From assembly GCF_009857475.1 (NCBI RefSeq), contig NZ_WWCJ01000007.1, forward strand, positions 186,001 to 250,000: 64,000 nucleotides of DNA, written 5' to 3'. The notes under the pieces are model-generated. The model worked only from the letters and a program-made list of their open reading frames with translations. It did no database searches and had not been told where the DNA came from. Position numbers and translations under genes: made by a program. Below are positions 20,516 through 28,978 of the stretch, piece by piece. Position 1 is the first letter of the stretch. Each line of letters opens with the position of its first letter. Source of the stretch: Pseudoduganella guangdongensis (GTDB taxonomy: Bacteria > Pseudomonadota > Gammaproteobacteria > Burkholderiales > Burkholderiaceae_D).

Positions 20516-21379
20516 ATGCGAATCGTCCTCATCACCGGTATCTCCGGCTCCGGCAAATCCGTAGCGCTCAACGTGCTCGAAGACACCGGGCACTATTGCG
20601 TCGACAACCTGCCGCCGGTACTGCTGCCAGACCTGGTGGAGCGCCTGGATGCCGAAGGCACGGAAGCCCTGGCGGTGGCAGTCGATGCGCGCAGCGCCTC
20701 CAACCTGGCCAGCCTGCCCGGCGAATTCCGCAAGCTGATCGAAGACGGCCATGAGGTGAAGATCATCTTCCTGACGGCCAATACGCATTCGCTGGTGGCG
20801 CGCTTTTCCGAAACGCGCCGCAGCCACCCGCTATCGCACGAGCTGGCGCCGGGCCAGAACCCCGCCGCGCGCCGCACCCTGATTGAGTGCATCGCCGAGG
20901 AGCGCGAACGCTTGTCGGCGATCCAGCAACTGGGCCACGTAATTGATACCTCGGAGATGAGCGCCAACAAGCTGCGCGCGTGGATCAAGGACCTGGTACA
21001 CAGCGAGAACGCGCCGCTGACGCTGTTCTTCGAATCGTTCGCCTTCAAGCTGGGCGTGCCGCTCGATGCCGATTTTGTGTTCGACGTGCGCGCGATTCCG
21101 AATCCCTACTACGACCTCGCGCTGCGCCCATTGAACGGGCGCGATGCGCCGGTGATCGCCTTCCTCGATGCGCAGGAAAGCGCGGAGGAGATGTTCCAGG
21201 ACATCAAAGGCTTTGTCACCAAGTGGCTGCCGCACTTCAAGAAGGACAACCGCTCCTACCTGACTGTGGCAGTGGGCTGCACCGGCGGCCAGCACCGCTC
21301 AGTGTATATGGCCGAACGCCTGGCCAAGCACTTCCAGCCTACGGAAACGGTGGTGCTGCGTCACCGCGAGCAGTCATAA
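20516..21379 (+). CDS. rapZ: RNase adapter RapZ / nucleotide-binding protein
   Basis: A 287-residue protein starting [20 protein letters not shown], with the Walker A motif GISGSGKS. An in-frame GTG at 20492 inside hprK was rejected because the ATG start matches the family. The C-terminal half has the RapZ signature segments [16 protein letters not shown] and [20 protein letters not shown]. In E. coli RapZ binds GlmZ/GlmY RNAs and guides RNase E to control GlmS; whether the same RNAs exist here is unknown. The 3' end overlaps a convergent secreted-protein gene by 41 bp. Confidence 0.95.
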   Translation: MRIVLITGISGSGKSVALNVLEDTGHYCVDNLPPVLLPDLVERLDAEGTEALAVAVDARSASNLASLPGEFRKLIEDGHEVKIIFLTANTHSLVARFSETRRSHPLSHELAPGQNPAARRTLIECIAEERERLSAIQQLGHVIDTSEMSANKLRAWIKDLVHSENAPLTLFFESFAFKLGVPLDADFVFDVRAIPNPYYDLALRPLNGRDAPVIAFLDAQESAEEMFQDIKGFVTKWLPHFKKDNRSYLTVAVGCTGGQHRSVYMAERLAKHFQPTETVVLRHREQS

Positions 21380-21821
21380 CGTCCGCCAGCTTGTAGGGCC
21401 CATGCCAGCGTGTGCTGTTGCTAAAGCCGCCGCGCGACACCACCCAAAGCTCCGACAAATCGCAGCGCATGAAGGCGCTACGGTAGGTGTTGTCCTGCAT
21501 GGCCGTGGCGCCCATGGCCTGGAACACGCCGGACTGCGGCGGCAAGCTTTCCGCCTGCGGCGCCATGTGCAAAGCCAGCGCCATCACGGCGCTGTGCAGC
21601 GGCGGCGGGGCCGCACCGAACTTCGGCACGACGACCTTGCGCGGCTCCTGGCCGGGCTGCTCGATGATCTTGGTCTCGCTCGCCGGCTGGTACAGCGCCG
21701 CGACGTCGGGACAAGCCGTCTCCGTCATCAACGCCAACTCGGCTTGCGATGCACTTGTGGCCGGGGCCGCGAGGGCCGTCAGCGGCAAGGAAAGAGTTAC
21801 CGCAAGGAAAATTTTCTTCAT
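21339..21821 (-). CDS. Secreted hypothetical protein
   Basis: A 160-residue protein with a clear signal peptide ([18 protein letters not shown], cleavage after AAP or ALA). The mature part has two cysteines ([20 protein letters not shown]) that could form one disulfide and ends in an Ala/Pro-rich tail. Its last 41 bp are antisense to the end of rapZ. I do not recognise the family. Codon use looks native and the secretion signal is convincing, so the ORF is probably real, though the 3' end may be overrun sequence. Confidence 0.55.
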   Translation of the reverse strand: MKKIFLAVTLSLPLTALAAPATSASQAELALMTETACPDVAALYQPASETKIIEQPGQEPRKVVVPKFGAAPPPLHSAVMALALHMAPQAESLPPQSGVFQAMGATAMQDNTYRSAFMRCDLSELWVVSRGGFSNSTRWHGPYKLADVMTARGDAAPPFP

Positions 21822-21834
21822 TGCCGCAGTTTAA

Positions 21835-22329
21835 TCACTCCAGGCGAAGCTGCCAATAGCCGACGTCGATCCAGCGCCCGAACTTGCGGCCGACTTCCTT
21901 GAAGGCGCCGACCGGCTGGAAACCCATCTTTTCATGCAGGCCCACGCTGGCCTCGTTCGGCAGCGCCACGCCGCCGATCACCAGATGCACGCCGCTCTGG
22001 CGCAGCAGGTTGAACAAGTGCTGGTACAGCTTGCGCGCATGGCCTTTGCCGCGCGCGTCGCGGTGCAGGTAGATCGAACTTTCGACGGAGAAGCGGTAGG
22101 CCGAGCGTTCCTTCCATTTGCTGGCGTAGGCGTAGCCGAGGATCTTGCCTTCTTCTTCGAGCACGAGCCAGGGCAGCTTGGAGGAAATCACTTTGGTGAT
22201 GCGGTGGGCCATGTCGTCGATAGCGACATCGGACTCTTCGAAGGTGATGGCGCTGGTGGCGACGTAGTGGTTGTAGATCGCCGCGATGGCGGCGGCATCG
22301 GCCGGGTGGGCTGAGCGGATGATGGTCAT
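21835..22329 (-). CDS. GNAT family N-acetyltransferase (phosphinothricin acetyltransferase-like)
   Basis: A 164-residue acetyltransferase starting MTIIRSAHPADAAAIAAIY. Characteristic parts are NHYVATSAITFEESDV, the acetyl-CoA loop YLHRDARGKGHARKLYQHL with R/Q-x-x-G-x-G/A, and NEASVGLHEKMGFQPVGAFK ending GRWIDVGYWQLRLE. The pattern is that of the Pat/Bar subgroup, which acetylates phosphinothricin, methionine sulfone or related amino acids. The natural substrate is not known. It starts about 80 bp from the VOC gene and is probably transcribed with it. Confidence 0.9.
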   Translation of the reverse strand: MTIIRSAHPADAAAIAAIYNHYVATSAITFEESDVAIDDMAHRITKVISSKLPWLVLEEEGKILGYAYASKWKERSAYRFSVESSIYLHRDARGKGHARKLYQHLFNLLRQSGVHLVIGGVALPNEASVGLHEKMGFQPVGAFKEVGRKFGRWIDVGYWQLRLE

Positions 22330-22405
22330 GTGGCTTGGATAAGGTGGATGACCCAAGCGGTATTGCAAGATGCGGGCCAGCCGCAGGACCGGCCCGTGCA
22401 CCAAA

Positions 22406-22780
22406 TCAGGTCAGCCAATGCACCACTTCGATCGTGTGCTGGTCAGGATCGGTGATCATCGTCCCAAAATAGCGCTCGTTGACGTCCGGGCGCAGGCCGG
22501 GCGTGCGCAGCGAGGTCGCGCCCTGCGCCATGGCGTTGGCGTGGAAGGCGTGCGTCGCCAGCTGCGAGGGGGCTTTGATGGCGATGTGCCCGCGCTGGCC
22601 GATCAGCGGCGCGTCGCCTTGCGCCGGGTAGATGGCGAAAGCCCAATGGCCTTCCGCGCCGAAAATGGCCTGCCCGTCGTCCTGGTGCTGCACGCTGTAG
22701 CCCAGCGGCTCGAGACAGGCTTTGTAGAACTCCACGGCGCGCGGCAGGTCGCGGGTGGCAATGGATACGTGGTCAATCAT
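22406..22780 (-). CDS. VOC family (glyoxalase/dioxygenase fold) protein
   Basis: A 124-residue single-domain vicinal oxygen chelate protein: MIDHVSIATRDLPRAVEFYK is the standard first beta-alpha unit with the metal histidine, and GTMITDPDQHTIEVVHWL supplies the closing E of the metal site. The fold is shared by glyoxalase I, extradiol dioxygenases and antibiotic-binding proteins. No substrate can be assigned from sequence alone. Confidence 0.88.
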   Translation of the reverse strand: MIDHVSIATRDLPRAVEFYKACLEPLGYSVQHQDDGQAIFGAEGHWAFAIYPAQGDAPLIGQRGHIAIKAPSQLATHAFHANAMAQGATSLRTPGLRPDVNERYFGTMITDPDQHTIEVVHWLT

Positions 22781-22891
22781 GATGCTCTCCTTTCAAACGG
22801 CGAGCGCTCATCTTAAGCACCGTGGCTGATATGGTTTCCCGAATTCATCCATGGCAACGGGAAAATTTCTCACATGCTAGGATGGGCGGCA

Positions 22892-23242
22892 ATGACTACC
22901 CTGTTCCTGATCGTCGGCGGACTTCTTGCTGCAACCGTTATTTGGGCCATTGCCACGCCGTCGCGCCGGCCGGCGGCGCAGCTCTTCCCTGACCACATTG
23001 AAGACTTCTTCCGGAACCCCGCAAACGTTGCCGGGGTGCCGATTGAACGCATCTTCGACGCCATTGGACGGCCGTGGCAGTTCGGAGCCCTGGACTTTGG
23101 GCTCTCCATTTACGACTGGCGGACATCGCGCTGCACGATCTCCGTCCTGACGCGGGGCGACTATCCAGTTTGCATCCAGATGCGCGCCCATGGCCACGAT
23201 GCCGAGACCGAAACCGTTTGGGCCTGCCCGGAAACGTCTTGA
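22892..23242 (+). CDS. Small membrane-anchored hypothetical protein
   Basis: A 116-residue protein beginning MTTLFLIVGGLLAATVIWAI, an uncleaved-looking single membrane anchor. An in-frame ATG six codons upstream (22874) is possible, but AGGATGGG lies before the chosen ATG. The soluble part contains FPDHIEDFFRNPANVAGVP and FGLSIYDWRTSRCTISVL; I do not recognise it. It heads a plus-strand group of uncharacterised genes running to 25446. Confidence 0.6.
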   Translation: MTTLFLIVGGLLAATVIWAIATPSRRPAAQLFPDHIEDFFRNPANVAGVPIERIFDAIGRPWQFGALDFGLSIYDWRTSRCTISVLTRGDYPVCIQMRAHGHDAETETVWACPETS

Positions 23243-23313
23243 GAAATATCAAAGAAACCGCGTTCTTGTCCGATTGTCAGACCTGACCCCGAATTTTGAT
23301 TTAATATCGGGCT

Positions 23314-23640
23314 ATGGTCTCCCTTCTGCTTGCGGCGGCGCTGGGCGCTGCACCTTCTGTGCCGGATCCTCTCTGGCAATGCACGGCTGCGCATTATCGC
23401 GGCTTCGTGTCGCCTTCGGGTGCGCGCGGCAATTGGCCGACTGTGGCCAAGCTGCCGGAGCATTTGCGGGAGACGCGCCATATCACGCTCTCGACACCGG
23501 GCATCGCGCCGGGTGGTCGGGCGCATATGATGTTTGTCGATAGCGCGGCGAAGGTCGTGTATATCGTGCAGACGTCGGGGCCGGCCGATACGGAAGTGGT
23601 GTTCGGGCCGTTGCCGCCCGTTGAGTGCCCGCCGGCGTGA
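23314..23640 (+). CDS. Hypothetical secreted protein
   Basis: A 108-residue protein with an N-terminal hydrophobic stretch (MVSLLLAAALGAAPSVPDPLW) that can act as a signal peptide. The remaining 90 residues are unlike any family I know. The final TGA overlaps a GTG start for the next gene (GTGA), which suggests coupled translation of the two and supports this as a true gene. Confidence 0.5.
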   Translation: MVSLLLAAALGAAPSVPDPLWQCTAAHYRGFVSPSGARGNWPTVAKLPEHLRETRHITLSTPGIAPGGRAHMMFVDSAAKVVYIVQTSGPADTEVVFGPLPPVECPPA

Positions 23641-24428
23641 TCCGCAGGCTGCTTGCTTCGCTGCCGCTGCTCGGCGGCGTCCTGGCGCTCGTCGTCGCGG
23701 CGGTAACGCTGTCGGATTGGCTCGCCACGCCGTATCGCACTACCTTGCTGGGCCTGATGCTGGCGGCGTACGCCCTGCTCTGGGTGTGGAGCATGTTTCA
23801 GCCGGACCGGCGCAGCAAGCGAAAGAAGGCGCATGAGCGTATCACGCGGCTCGGCCAGTTGCTGGTCAACGGGCCCGTGGTGCCGCTGATGCTGGGCCCT
23901 TTGCTGGTCATGCAGACTTTCTTCACCCTTGAGCCGCCGTGGCCGCAGTTCGCTGCGCTGGGCGCTGGCTTTGTGCTGGCCTGGTCGTGGTGGTCGGTGG
24001 CGGTCTATCGCTGGCGCATTTGGGCGCGGGCGAAAGGCATGTCGCCGGCGGAGGTGCAGCGTTATGGCGAGGCGGCGCGGCTGCTGTGGCCGCGTGGGCA
24101 TTTTTTTGAACGTACTGAATGGGGGAATGGGACTATGCGAACGAGTCCGTTGAAGGCTTTTGGCATCGCCACACTGGCGGCATTGGCCTGGTTCACAGGC
24201 GTGGTGCTAGTGCTGGGTGGCGCCGAGCCTTCGCCGGCCACGCATGCTGTCGTCCTGCTGCTGCCGCCGGCCATGTGCGGCGCGCTGCAATACCTGCTTA
24301 GCCGCCACCTGCCCCTGACCGGGGTGCGGCGCGCGCTCCAGACCGTTGTCGCTGCGCTGCTGGCGCCGACCATCGCGACGGCGCTTCTCTGGTTTGTCAT
24401 GGTCATTGTGTTCGGGCGCGCCGAGTAG
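23637..24428 (+). CDS. Hypothetical multi-pass membrane protein
   Basis: About 263 residues. GTG at 23637 overlaps the upstream stop (GTGA); another GTG at 23625 would add four residues. Hydrophobic segments are seen near residues 3-25, 35-52, 75-95, 105-122, 175-197, 203-220 and 235-258, so six to seven membrane passes. Between passes is a basic loop, PDRRSKRKKAHERI. I do not recognise the family. Part of the 22.9-25.4 kb group with the YdjM-like gene. Confidence 0.6.
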   Translation: MIRRLLASLPLLGGVLALVVAAVTLSDWLATPYRTTLLGLMLAAYALLWVWSMFQPDRRSKRKKAHERITRLGQLLVNGPVVPLMLGPLLVMQTFFTLEPPWPQFAALGAGFVLAWSWWSVAVYRWRIWARAKGMSPAEVQRYGEAARLLWPRGHFFERTEWGNGTMRTSPLKAFGIATLAALAWFTGVVLVLGGAEPSPATHAVVLLLPPAMCGALQYLLSRHLPLTGVRRALQTVVAALLAPTIATALLWFVMVIVFGRAE

Positions 24429-24432
24429 CAAC

Positions 24433-25446
24433 GTGCCGACCATACTTTCACATCCCGCCGTTCCGCTGGCGGTTGGCCTGGCGCTTGGCCGGGGATGGAT
24501 CTCGCGCCGGCTGCTGGTCGCGGGCATGCTGGCGTCCATCGTGCCGGACCTGGATGTTGTCGCTTTCCGCCTCGGCGTCGACTACGCGCACCAGTTCGGC
24601 CATCGCGGGGCGTCGCATTCGCTGCTGTTTGCGCTGGCGCTCGGGGCCTTGGCGGCGCTGGCCGCGCCGTGGCTGGGTGCGCGGCGTTGGGTCGCGATGG
24701 CGTTCGTGTCGTTCGCTTGCGCCTCGCATCCCTTGCTGGATATGCTGACCAGCGGCGGGCTGGGGGCGGCCTGGTGGTGGCCGTTCAGCGAGCAGCGCCT
24801 GTTCTTCCCGGTGCGCCCGATACGGGTGTCGCCGCTGTCGCTGGAAACCTTCTTCGGTCCGCGCGGCTTTGCGGTGCTGCGCTCGGAGCTGCTGTGGGTC
24901 TGGCTGCCTTGCCTGTCTGCGCTATGGGCTGCCTATGGGCTGCGAACGCGCCTGCCGCCATTCCATGTCACTTCGAACGGCGTCTTCAAGCCTGTCGCCA
25001 AGGCCCGCGAGATGGGCTTGTACTGCGCGGCGTTTGTGCTGGTGGTGGCGTGGCATGTCGCCGGTGACGGGCGCCTGGCAAGCACGATAGGCGTGATTGC
25101 GGCGATGGGCGTGGCGCGCTTTTTCCAGCTGCGCCGCACGGGGCCGGATGGGACGCCGATCGTGGCGCTTGAAGCAGGCGTGCTGCTGTTTGCCAATCCC
25201 GGCTTTCGCAGGGCTGTGGAACGGATTCCGCTGGCCGAGGTCGAGCAAGTCAAGATTTACGGGCCACGCGGCAATCGCTATTACCGCTTCGCACTGGCGC
25301 AGCGGGAGGCGTTGACCCTGGCATTACTGCAGCACGGCGCTGCGGAGGATGCGGTGACGCACTTGCTCCAGCAAGCATTGCCCGGGAAGGTCGTCGTGGC
25401 CAAGCCGCCCGCCACCATCTTCGAGCAGGTGCGCGGCGAGGCTTAG
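24433..25446 (+). CDS. YdjM-type metal-dependent membrane hydrolase with extra C-terminal domain
   Basis: A 337-residue protein from a GTG start 4 bp after the previous stop. The N-terminal 200 residues match the LexA-regulated inner-membrane hydrolase family (YdjM/DUF457): ILSHPAVPLAVGLALG, MLASIVPDLDVVAFRLGV, HRGASHSLLFALALG and SHPLLDMLTSGG, which contain the conserved His/Asp residues of a metal site. After a further membrane helix (about residues 195-235) there is a soluble C-terminal domain of about 100 residues (PIVALEAGVLLFANPGFRRA, EVEQVKIYGPRGNRYYRF) with the strand pattern of a bacterial PH-like domain. That domain is not part of the usual YdjM layout. Substrate and role are unknown. 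Confidence 0.75.
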   Translation: MPTILSHPAVPLAVGLALGRGWISRRLLVAGMLASIVPDLDVVAFRLGVDYAHQFGHRGASHSLLFALALGALAALAAPWLGARRWVAMAFVSFACASHPLLDMLTSGGLGAAWWWPFSEQRLFFPVRPIRVSPLSLETFFGPRGFAVLRSELLWVWLPCLSALWAAYGLRTRLPPFHVTSNGVFKPVAKAREMGLYCAAFVLVVAWHVAGDGRLASTIGVIAAMGVARFFQLRRTGPDGTPIVALEAGVLLFANPGFRRAVERIPLAEVEQVKIYGPRGNRYYRFALAQREALTLALLQHGAAEDAVTHLLQQALPGKVVVAKPPATIFEQVRGEA

Positions 25447-25904
25447 AGCGTCAGCTTGGTTTCGAACTTGGAGCAGTTCATGGCGAACAGGCTCTTGACG
25501 TTGGTGACGTTGTGGTGGGACGTGAATTCGCGCCGGGTGAACAGGCTGTACTCTTCCATCGACTCCACCGTGACGATCAGGTGGAAGTCGAATTCGCCCG
25601 CCACTTCGTAGCAGGACATCACCTCCGGCTGCAGCCGCATGCGCTGTTCGAATTGCTTGAGGATGTCGGTGTTCTGCTTTTCCAGTTCGATCGAGACGAA
25701 CACCGTCAGCGGGCGGCCGGCCAGCACGCGGTCGACCAGGGCGACGGCTTTCACCAGCACGCCGTCGGCGCGCAGCTTTTCAATCCGGCGCTGGCACGTC
25801 GCGACGGAGGAGTGCACGCGCTCCGCGATCTCGCGCAGGGGCGTGCTGGCATCTTCTTGCAGGATGTTCAGGATGCCGCGGTCGATCCGGTCCAGCTCCC
25901 TCAT
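25443..25904 (-). CDS. Lrp/AsnC family transcriptional regulator
   Basis: A 153-residue regulator starting MRELDRIDRGILNILQEDAS. The N-terminal helix-turn-helix is TPLREIAERVHSSVATCQRR with the recognition helix, and the C-terminal RAM ligand-binding domain covers about 65-145 (VFVSIELEKQNTDILKQFEQ, VAGEFDFHLIVTVESMEEY). It normally binds an amino acid and controls amino-acid metabolism genes. The start overlaps the stop of the 3-hydroxyisobutyryl-CoA hydrolase gene by 4 bp, which hints at a branched-chain amino-acid (valine) ligand; that is inference. Confidence 0.93.
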   Translation of the reverse strand: MRELDRIDRGILNILQEDASTPLREIAERVHSSVATCQRRIEKLRADGVLVKAVALVDRVLAGRPLTVFVSIELEKQNTDILKQFEQRMRLQPEVMSCYEVAGEFDFHLIVTVESMEEYSLFTRREFTSHHNVTNVKSLFAMNCSKFETKLTL

Positions 25905-26986
25905 GCGAGGTGGCGCAGCGGGTGCGCCCAGTCCGGCCAGCAGGGTTCGAAGAAGCGCGCCACCATGTCGGGCGTGACCTCGGCCAGCGTGGCGGGGTTC
26001 CATTGCGGCTGGTTGTCCTTGTCGATCACCAGGGCGCGCACGCCTTCGAAAATCTCGCCGTGCTCGAAGTTGCGGCGCACCAGGTTGCGCTCCATGCGCA
26101 GGCAGTCGGCCACGCCGAGCGCAGCGCCGCGCTGGAGCAGTTCGTGGGTGACGCACATCATCAGTGGTGAGCGCAGCTCCATGGCTTTCAGCGACTTTTG
26201 CGCGAACGGCGTGCTGTCGCCGCGCAGCGATTGCATGATGGCGGGCACGCTGCCGGCGGCGAAATGCTGGTCGATCAGGGCGCGCTGTTTTTCCAGCTCG
26301 CTGTCGCCGGCGAAGGCATTGTGCGGACCGGCGAAGACGGCGATGGCGTCGCGCAGGGATTTGCCGGGCGTGGCTTCGACCAGGGCGGTGAGCGCGCCCA
26401 GTTCGCTCTCCGGCACGAAGTGGTCGGCCAGGTCGAGGTAGAGCGCGTCGGCGGCGCCGACGGTAAGGCCGGTCAGGCCCAGCCACAGGCCGAGCCGGCC
26501 CGGCGCGTGCGACAGGAAATGGCTGCCGCCCACGTCCGGGAACAGGCCGATATTCACCTCCGGCATGGCCATCTTGGTGCGGCCGGTAACGATGCGCACA
26601 CCGCACTCCGGGCCGCCCTGGGCAATGCCCATGCCGCCGCCCATCACCACGCCGTCCATCAGGGCGACGTAGGGTTTGGGGTAGAAATGGATCAAATGGT
26701 TTAGCGCGTATTCTTCGGTGAAGAAGTCCTCCAGCAGCGCGCTGCCGCCTTGCGTGCTGGCGCGGCCCACGTCGTGGAAGAAGCGGATGTCGCCGCCGGC
26801 GCACAGGGCGCGTTCGCTGCTGCTGCGCACGACCACGGCCGCCACGCCGGCGTCGTCGCGCCATGCCAGCAGCGCCTGGGTCATGGCGCGCACCATGTCG
26901 AGGGACAGGGAGTTCAATGCCTTGGGACGGTCCAGCGTGATGAAGCCGGTGCCGTTCGAGATGTGGGTTTGGACGTATTCGCTCAT
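25901..26986 (-). CDS. 3-hydroxyisobutyryl-CoA hydrolase / enoyl-CoA hydratase-isomerase family protein
   Basis: A 361-residue crotonase-superfamily enzyme. The first oxyanion-hole loop is in ERALCAGGDIRFFHDVG and the second in MDGVVMGGGMGIAQGGPECG. The length and the MAMPEVNIGLFPDVGGSHFL region with its catalytic Glu/Asp place it with HIBCH-type hydrolases, which release 3-hydroxyisobutyrate from its CoA ester in valine breakdown, rather than with short 260-residue enoyl-CoA hydratases. The C-terminal extension (NFEHGEIFEGVRALVIDKDN) is the HIBCH tail. Coupled to the downstream Lrp gene by a 4-bp ATGA overlap. Confidence 0.9.
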   Translation of the reverse strand: MSEYVQTHISNGTGFITLDRPKALNSLSLDMVRAMTQALLAWRDDAGVAAVVVRSSSERALCAGGDIRFFHDVGRASTQGGSALLEDFFTEEYALNHLIHFYPKPYVALMDGVVMGGGMGIAQGGPECGVRIVTGRTKMAMPEVNIGLFPDVGGSHFLSHAPGRLGLWLGLTGLTVGAADALYLDLADHFVPESELGALTALVEATPGKSLRDAIAVFAGPHNAFAGDSELEKQRALIDQHFAAGSVPAIMQSLRGDSTPFAQKSLKAMELRSPLMMCVTHELLQRGAALGVADCLRMERNLVRRNFEHGEIFEGVRALVIDKDNQPQWNPATLAEVTPDMVARFFEPCWPDWAHPLRHLA

Positions 26987-27009
26987 GCGAGCATTCTAAC
27001 GCACGCAAA

Positions 27010-27032
27010 AAAGGGCGCCAATTGCGCCCTTT
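27010..27032 (-). terminator. Intrinsic terminator after hpf
   Basis: AAAGGGCGC (27010-27018) and GCGCCCTTT (27024-27032) form a perfect 9-bp stem with a 5-nt loop, followed on the minus strand by six T residues in all. It closes the kdsD-to-hpf minus-strand run and separates it from the HIBCH gene. Confidence 0.9.
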
Positions 27033-27054
27033 GGTGTGCTACACGGCCAGTCCT

Positions 27055-27414
27055 TTACATGGCGGTGGGGGGTGCTTCGTACGTGTCCGGGAAGTGCTTG
27101 ATGGCCGCATGATTGTGGTTCTGCACGCGGTCTTTGTATTTCATGACCTGGCGATCCAGTTTATCAATCAGGGTGTCGATGGCGGCATAGAGGTCTTGCG
27201 ACAGGCTTTCGACGTAAACAGTTTTGCCAGACATGCGCAGGTTGATTTCCGCTTTCTGGCGTTTCTCTTTCTCGGTGAGGTTATCTACAGTCAGGATGAC
27301 AGCAATATCGATTACTTGATCGAAATGGCGCTTGACTCGCTCCAGCTTGGTCTGCACGTACTCGCGGATGGCTGGGGTCACTTCGACATGATGTCCACTG
27401 ATGGTGAGATTCAT
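27055..27414 (-). CDS. hpf: Ribosome hibernation promoting factor (short HPF)
   Basis: A 119-residue protein starting [20 protein letters not shown], with AGGAG 5 nt before the ATG (two further codons upstream begin with GTG and were rejected). The single S30AE/HPF domain has [17 protein letters not shown] and [20 protein letters not shown]. It lacks the long C-terminal dimerisation domain, so it is the short form that works with RMF or RaiA to make 100S ribosomes in gammaproteobacteria. It lies after rpoN, the conserved order. Confidence 0.95.
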   Translation of the reverse strand: MNLTISGHHVEVTPAIREYVQTKLERVKRHFDQVIDIAVILTVDNLTEKEKRQKAEINLRMSGKTVYVESLSQDLYAAIDTLIDKLDRQVMKYKDRVQNHNHAAIKHFPDTYEAPPTAM

Positions 27415-27481
27415 ACACACTCCTAAAGATGATGTCGCTCTCGAGTTCGTGCACGCCGTGGCGCACAGAGGAACCCATGCA

Positions 27482-28969
27482 CTACAAGGATTTGCGGAGG
27501 CTTACCGGAGGGATTTTCAACGCTTCTCGATATTTGGCAACAGTCCGTCGCGCAATCACCATGCCTTGTTCTCCCAGCATGTCCGCAATCTTACTGTCAG
27601 ATAAAGGATTTTTCGGGTCTTCAGCTCCTGTCAATTGCACGATCAGTGCCCGTATCGCAGTCGAAGAAGCTTCACCCCCAGCTTCGGTCGCGACGTGGCT
27701 ACCAAAGAAATATTTCAACTCAAACATACCGTGTGGGGTGAGCATATATTTTTGAGTTGTTACGCGAGAAATAGTGCTCTCGTGTAGTCCCAGTGTATCA
27801 GCTATTTCACGCAACACAAGGGGGCGCATCGCGACCGCGCCATGGCTGAAAAAATTCTTTTGTCGTTCTACTATCGCTTCCGCCACGCGCAGGATGGTGT
27901 CGAAACGCTGACGCATATTCTTGATCAGCCACTTGGCTTCCTGCAGCTGGCCGTTCATCTGCGACTCGTTCTTGCCCTGCTTGAGCAGGTTGGCGTACAG
28001 GGCGTTCACGCGCAGGCGCGGCACCACGTCGTTGTTCAGGGTGACCAGCCAGCCGCTGCGGCCTTTCTTGACGATCACGTCGGGCACGACATAGTCCGAT
28101 TCGCCGCAGTCGAACTCGGCGCCCGGGTGCGGGTTGCACTGGCGGATCACGGCTTGCGCTTCGCGCAGGTCCTCATCGTCGCAGTCGAGGGCTTTCTTCA
28201 GCTTGGTGAACTCGCGCTGCGCGAACCAGGTCAGGTGCTTCTCGACAATGGTCAGCGCCATGCGGCGCGTCACCAGCGGCACGCCGGGCATGCGCTTGAT
28301 CTGCAGCGCCAGGCATTCGGCGGCGTTGCGCGCGCCGACGCCGGGCGGGTCGAAGCTTTGCAGCAGCACCAGGGTGCAGCGCAGGTCGTCCAGTTCGATT
28401 TCCAGCTCGGGCGGCAGGCGCGCGTGGATTTCTTCCAGCGGCTCTTCCAGGTAGCCGTTTTCGTCCAGCGCGTCGATCACCATTTCCATCAGGACGCGGT
28501 CGCGCAGCTCCTGCACGGTGACGCGCATCTGCTCCAGCAGGTGTTCACGCAGGGTGCAGCCGGAGGCTTCCAGCTGCGGCCGGCTGTCCTCGTCGTCGGC
28601 GGACTTGCTGCCGGCGCTGGCGCTCCAGTCGGTGTCGTCGTTACCGTTGCCGCTCATCTCATTGTCGCCGCCTTCGTAGGCTTCGCCTTCGCTGGCGGCG
28701 GCTGGTGCTTCGGCGCCGTCGGGCGCCGGGGCTTCCGGCGTGGCGGCGGCGTCGTTGCCGGCGCCCTGGCTGATGGCGCCGTCGGCCAGCAGGCGGACCG
28801 AGTGGTCGAGCGGGTCATCCAGGCGTTCCAGCATCGGATTGTCGCTGAGCAGCTGCTCCAGTTCCTGGTGCAGCTCCAGCGTCGATAGCTGCAACAGGCG
28901 GATCGACTGCTGCAGCTGCGGCGTCAGCGCCAGGTGTTGCGAGGTTCGCAGTTGCAGTGTCTGTTTCAT
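27482..28969 (-). CDS. rpoN: RNA polymerase sigma-54 factor
   Basis: A complete 495-residue sigma-54. Region I is [20 protein letters not shown] followed by [17 protein letters not shown], the Gln/Leu-rich activator-response domain. Region II is acidic and Ala-rich (about 60-125). Region III carries the core-binding and helix-turn-helix parts ([16 protein letters not shown]), and the RpoN box [16 protein letters not shown] is intact at the C-terminus. It recognises -24/-12 promoters; one exact match lies at 40619-40634. Between lptB and hpf, with a 9-bp gap to lptB. Confidence 0.98.
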   Translation of the reverse strand: MKQTLQLRTSQHLALTPQLQQSIRLLQLSTLELHQELEQLLSDNPMLERLDDPLDHSVRLLADGAISQGAGNDAAATPEAPAPDGAEAPAAASEGEAYEGGDNEMSGNGNDDTDWSASAGSKSADDEDSRPQLEASGCTLREHLLEQMRVTVQELRDRVLMEMVIDALDENGYLEEPLEEIHARLPPELEIELDDLRCTLVLLQSFDPPGVGARNAAECLALQIKRMPGVPLVTRRMALTIVEKHLTWFAQREFTKLKKALDCDDEDLREAQAVIRQCNPHPGAEFDCGESDYVVPDVIVKKGRSGWLVTLNNDVVPRLRVNALYANLLKQGKNESQMNGQLQEAKWLIKNMRQRFDTILRVAEAIVERQKNFFSHGAVAMRPLVLREIADTLGLHESTISRVTTQKYMLTPHGMFELKYFFGSHVATEAGGEASSTAIRALIVQLTGAEDPKNPLSDSKIADMLGEQGMVIARRTVAKYREALKIPPVSLRKSL

Positions 28970-28978
28970 GGCCTTCGC

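Noticed and set aside
23274..23296. A GTCAGACCTGACCCC stretch resembling the palindromic family core
   Set aside because: Only a short imperfect match with no second arm or outer repeats; too little to call an element.
25905..27008. Upstream in-frame extension of the Lrp regulator
   Set aside because: It is an Arg/Pro-rich out-of-frame reading of the HIBCH gene; the Lrp protein starts at MRELDRIDRG.
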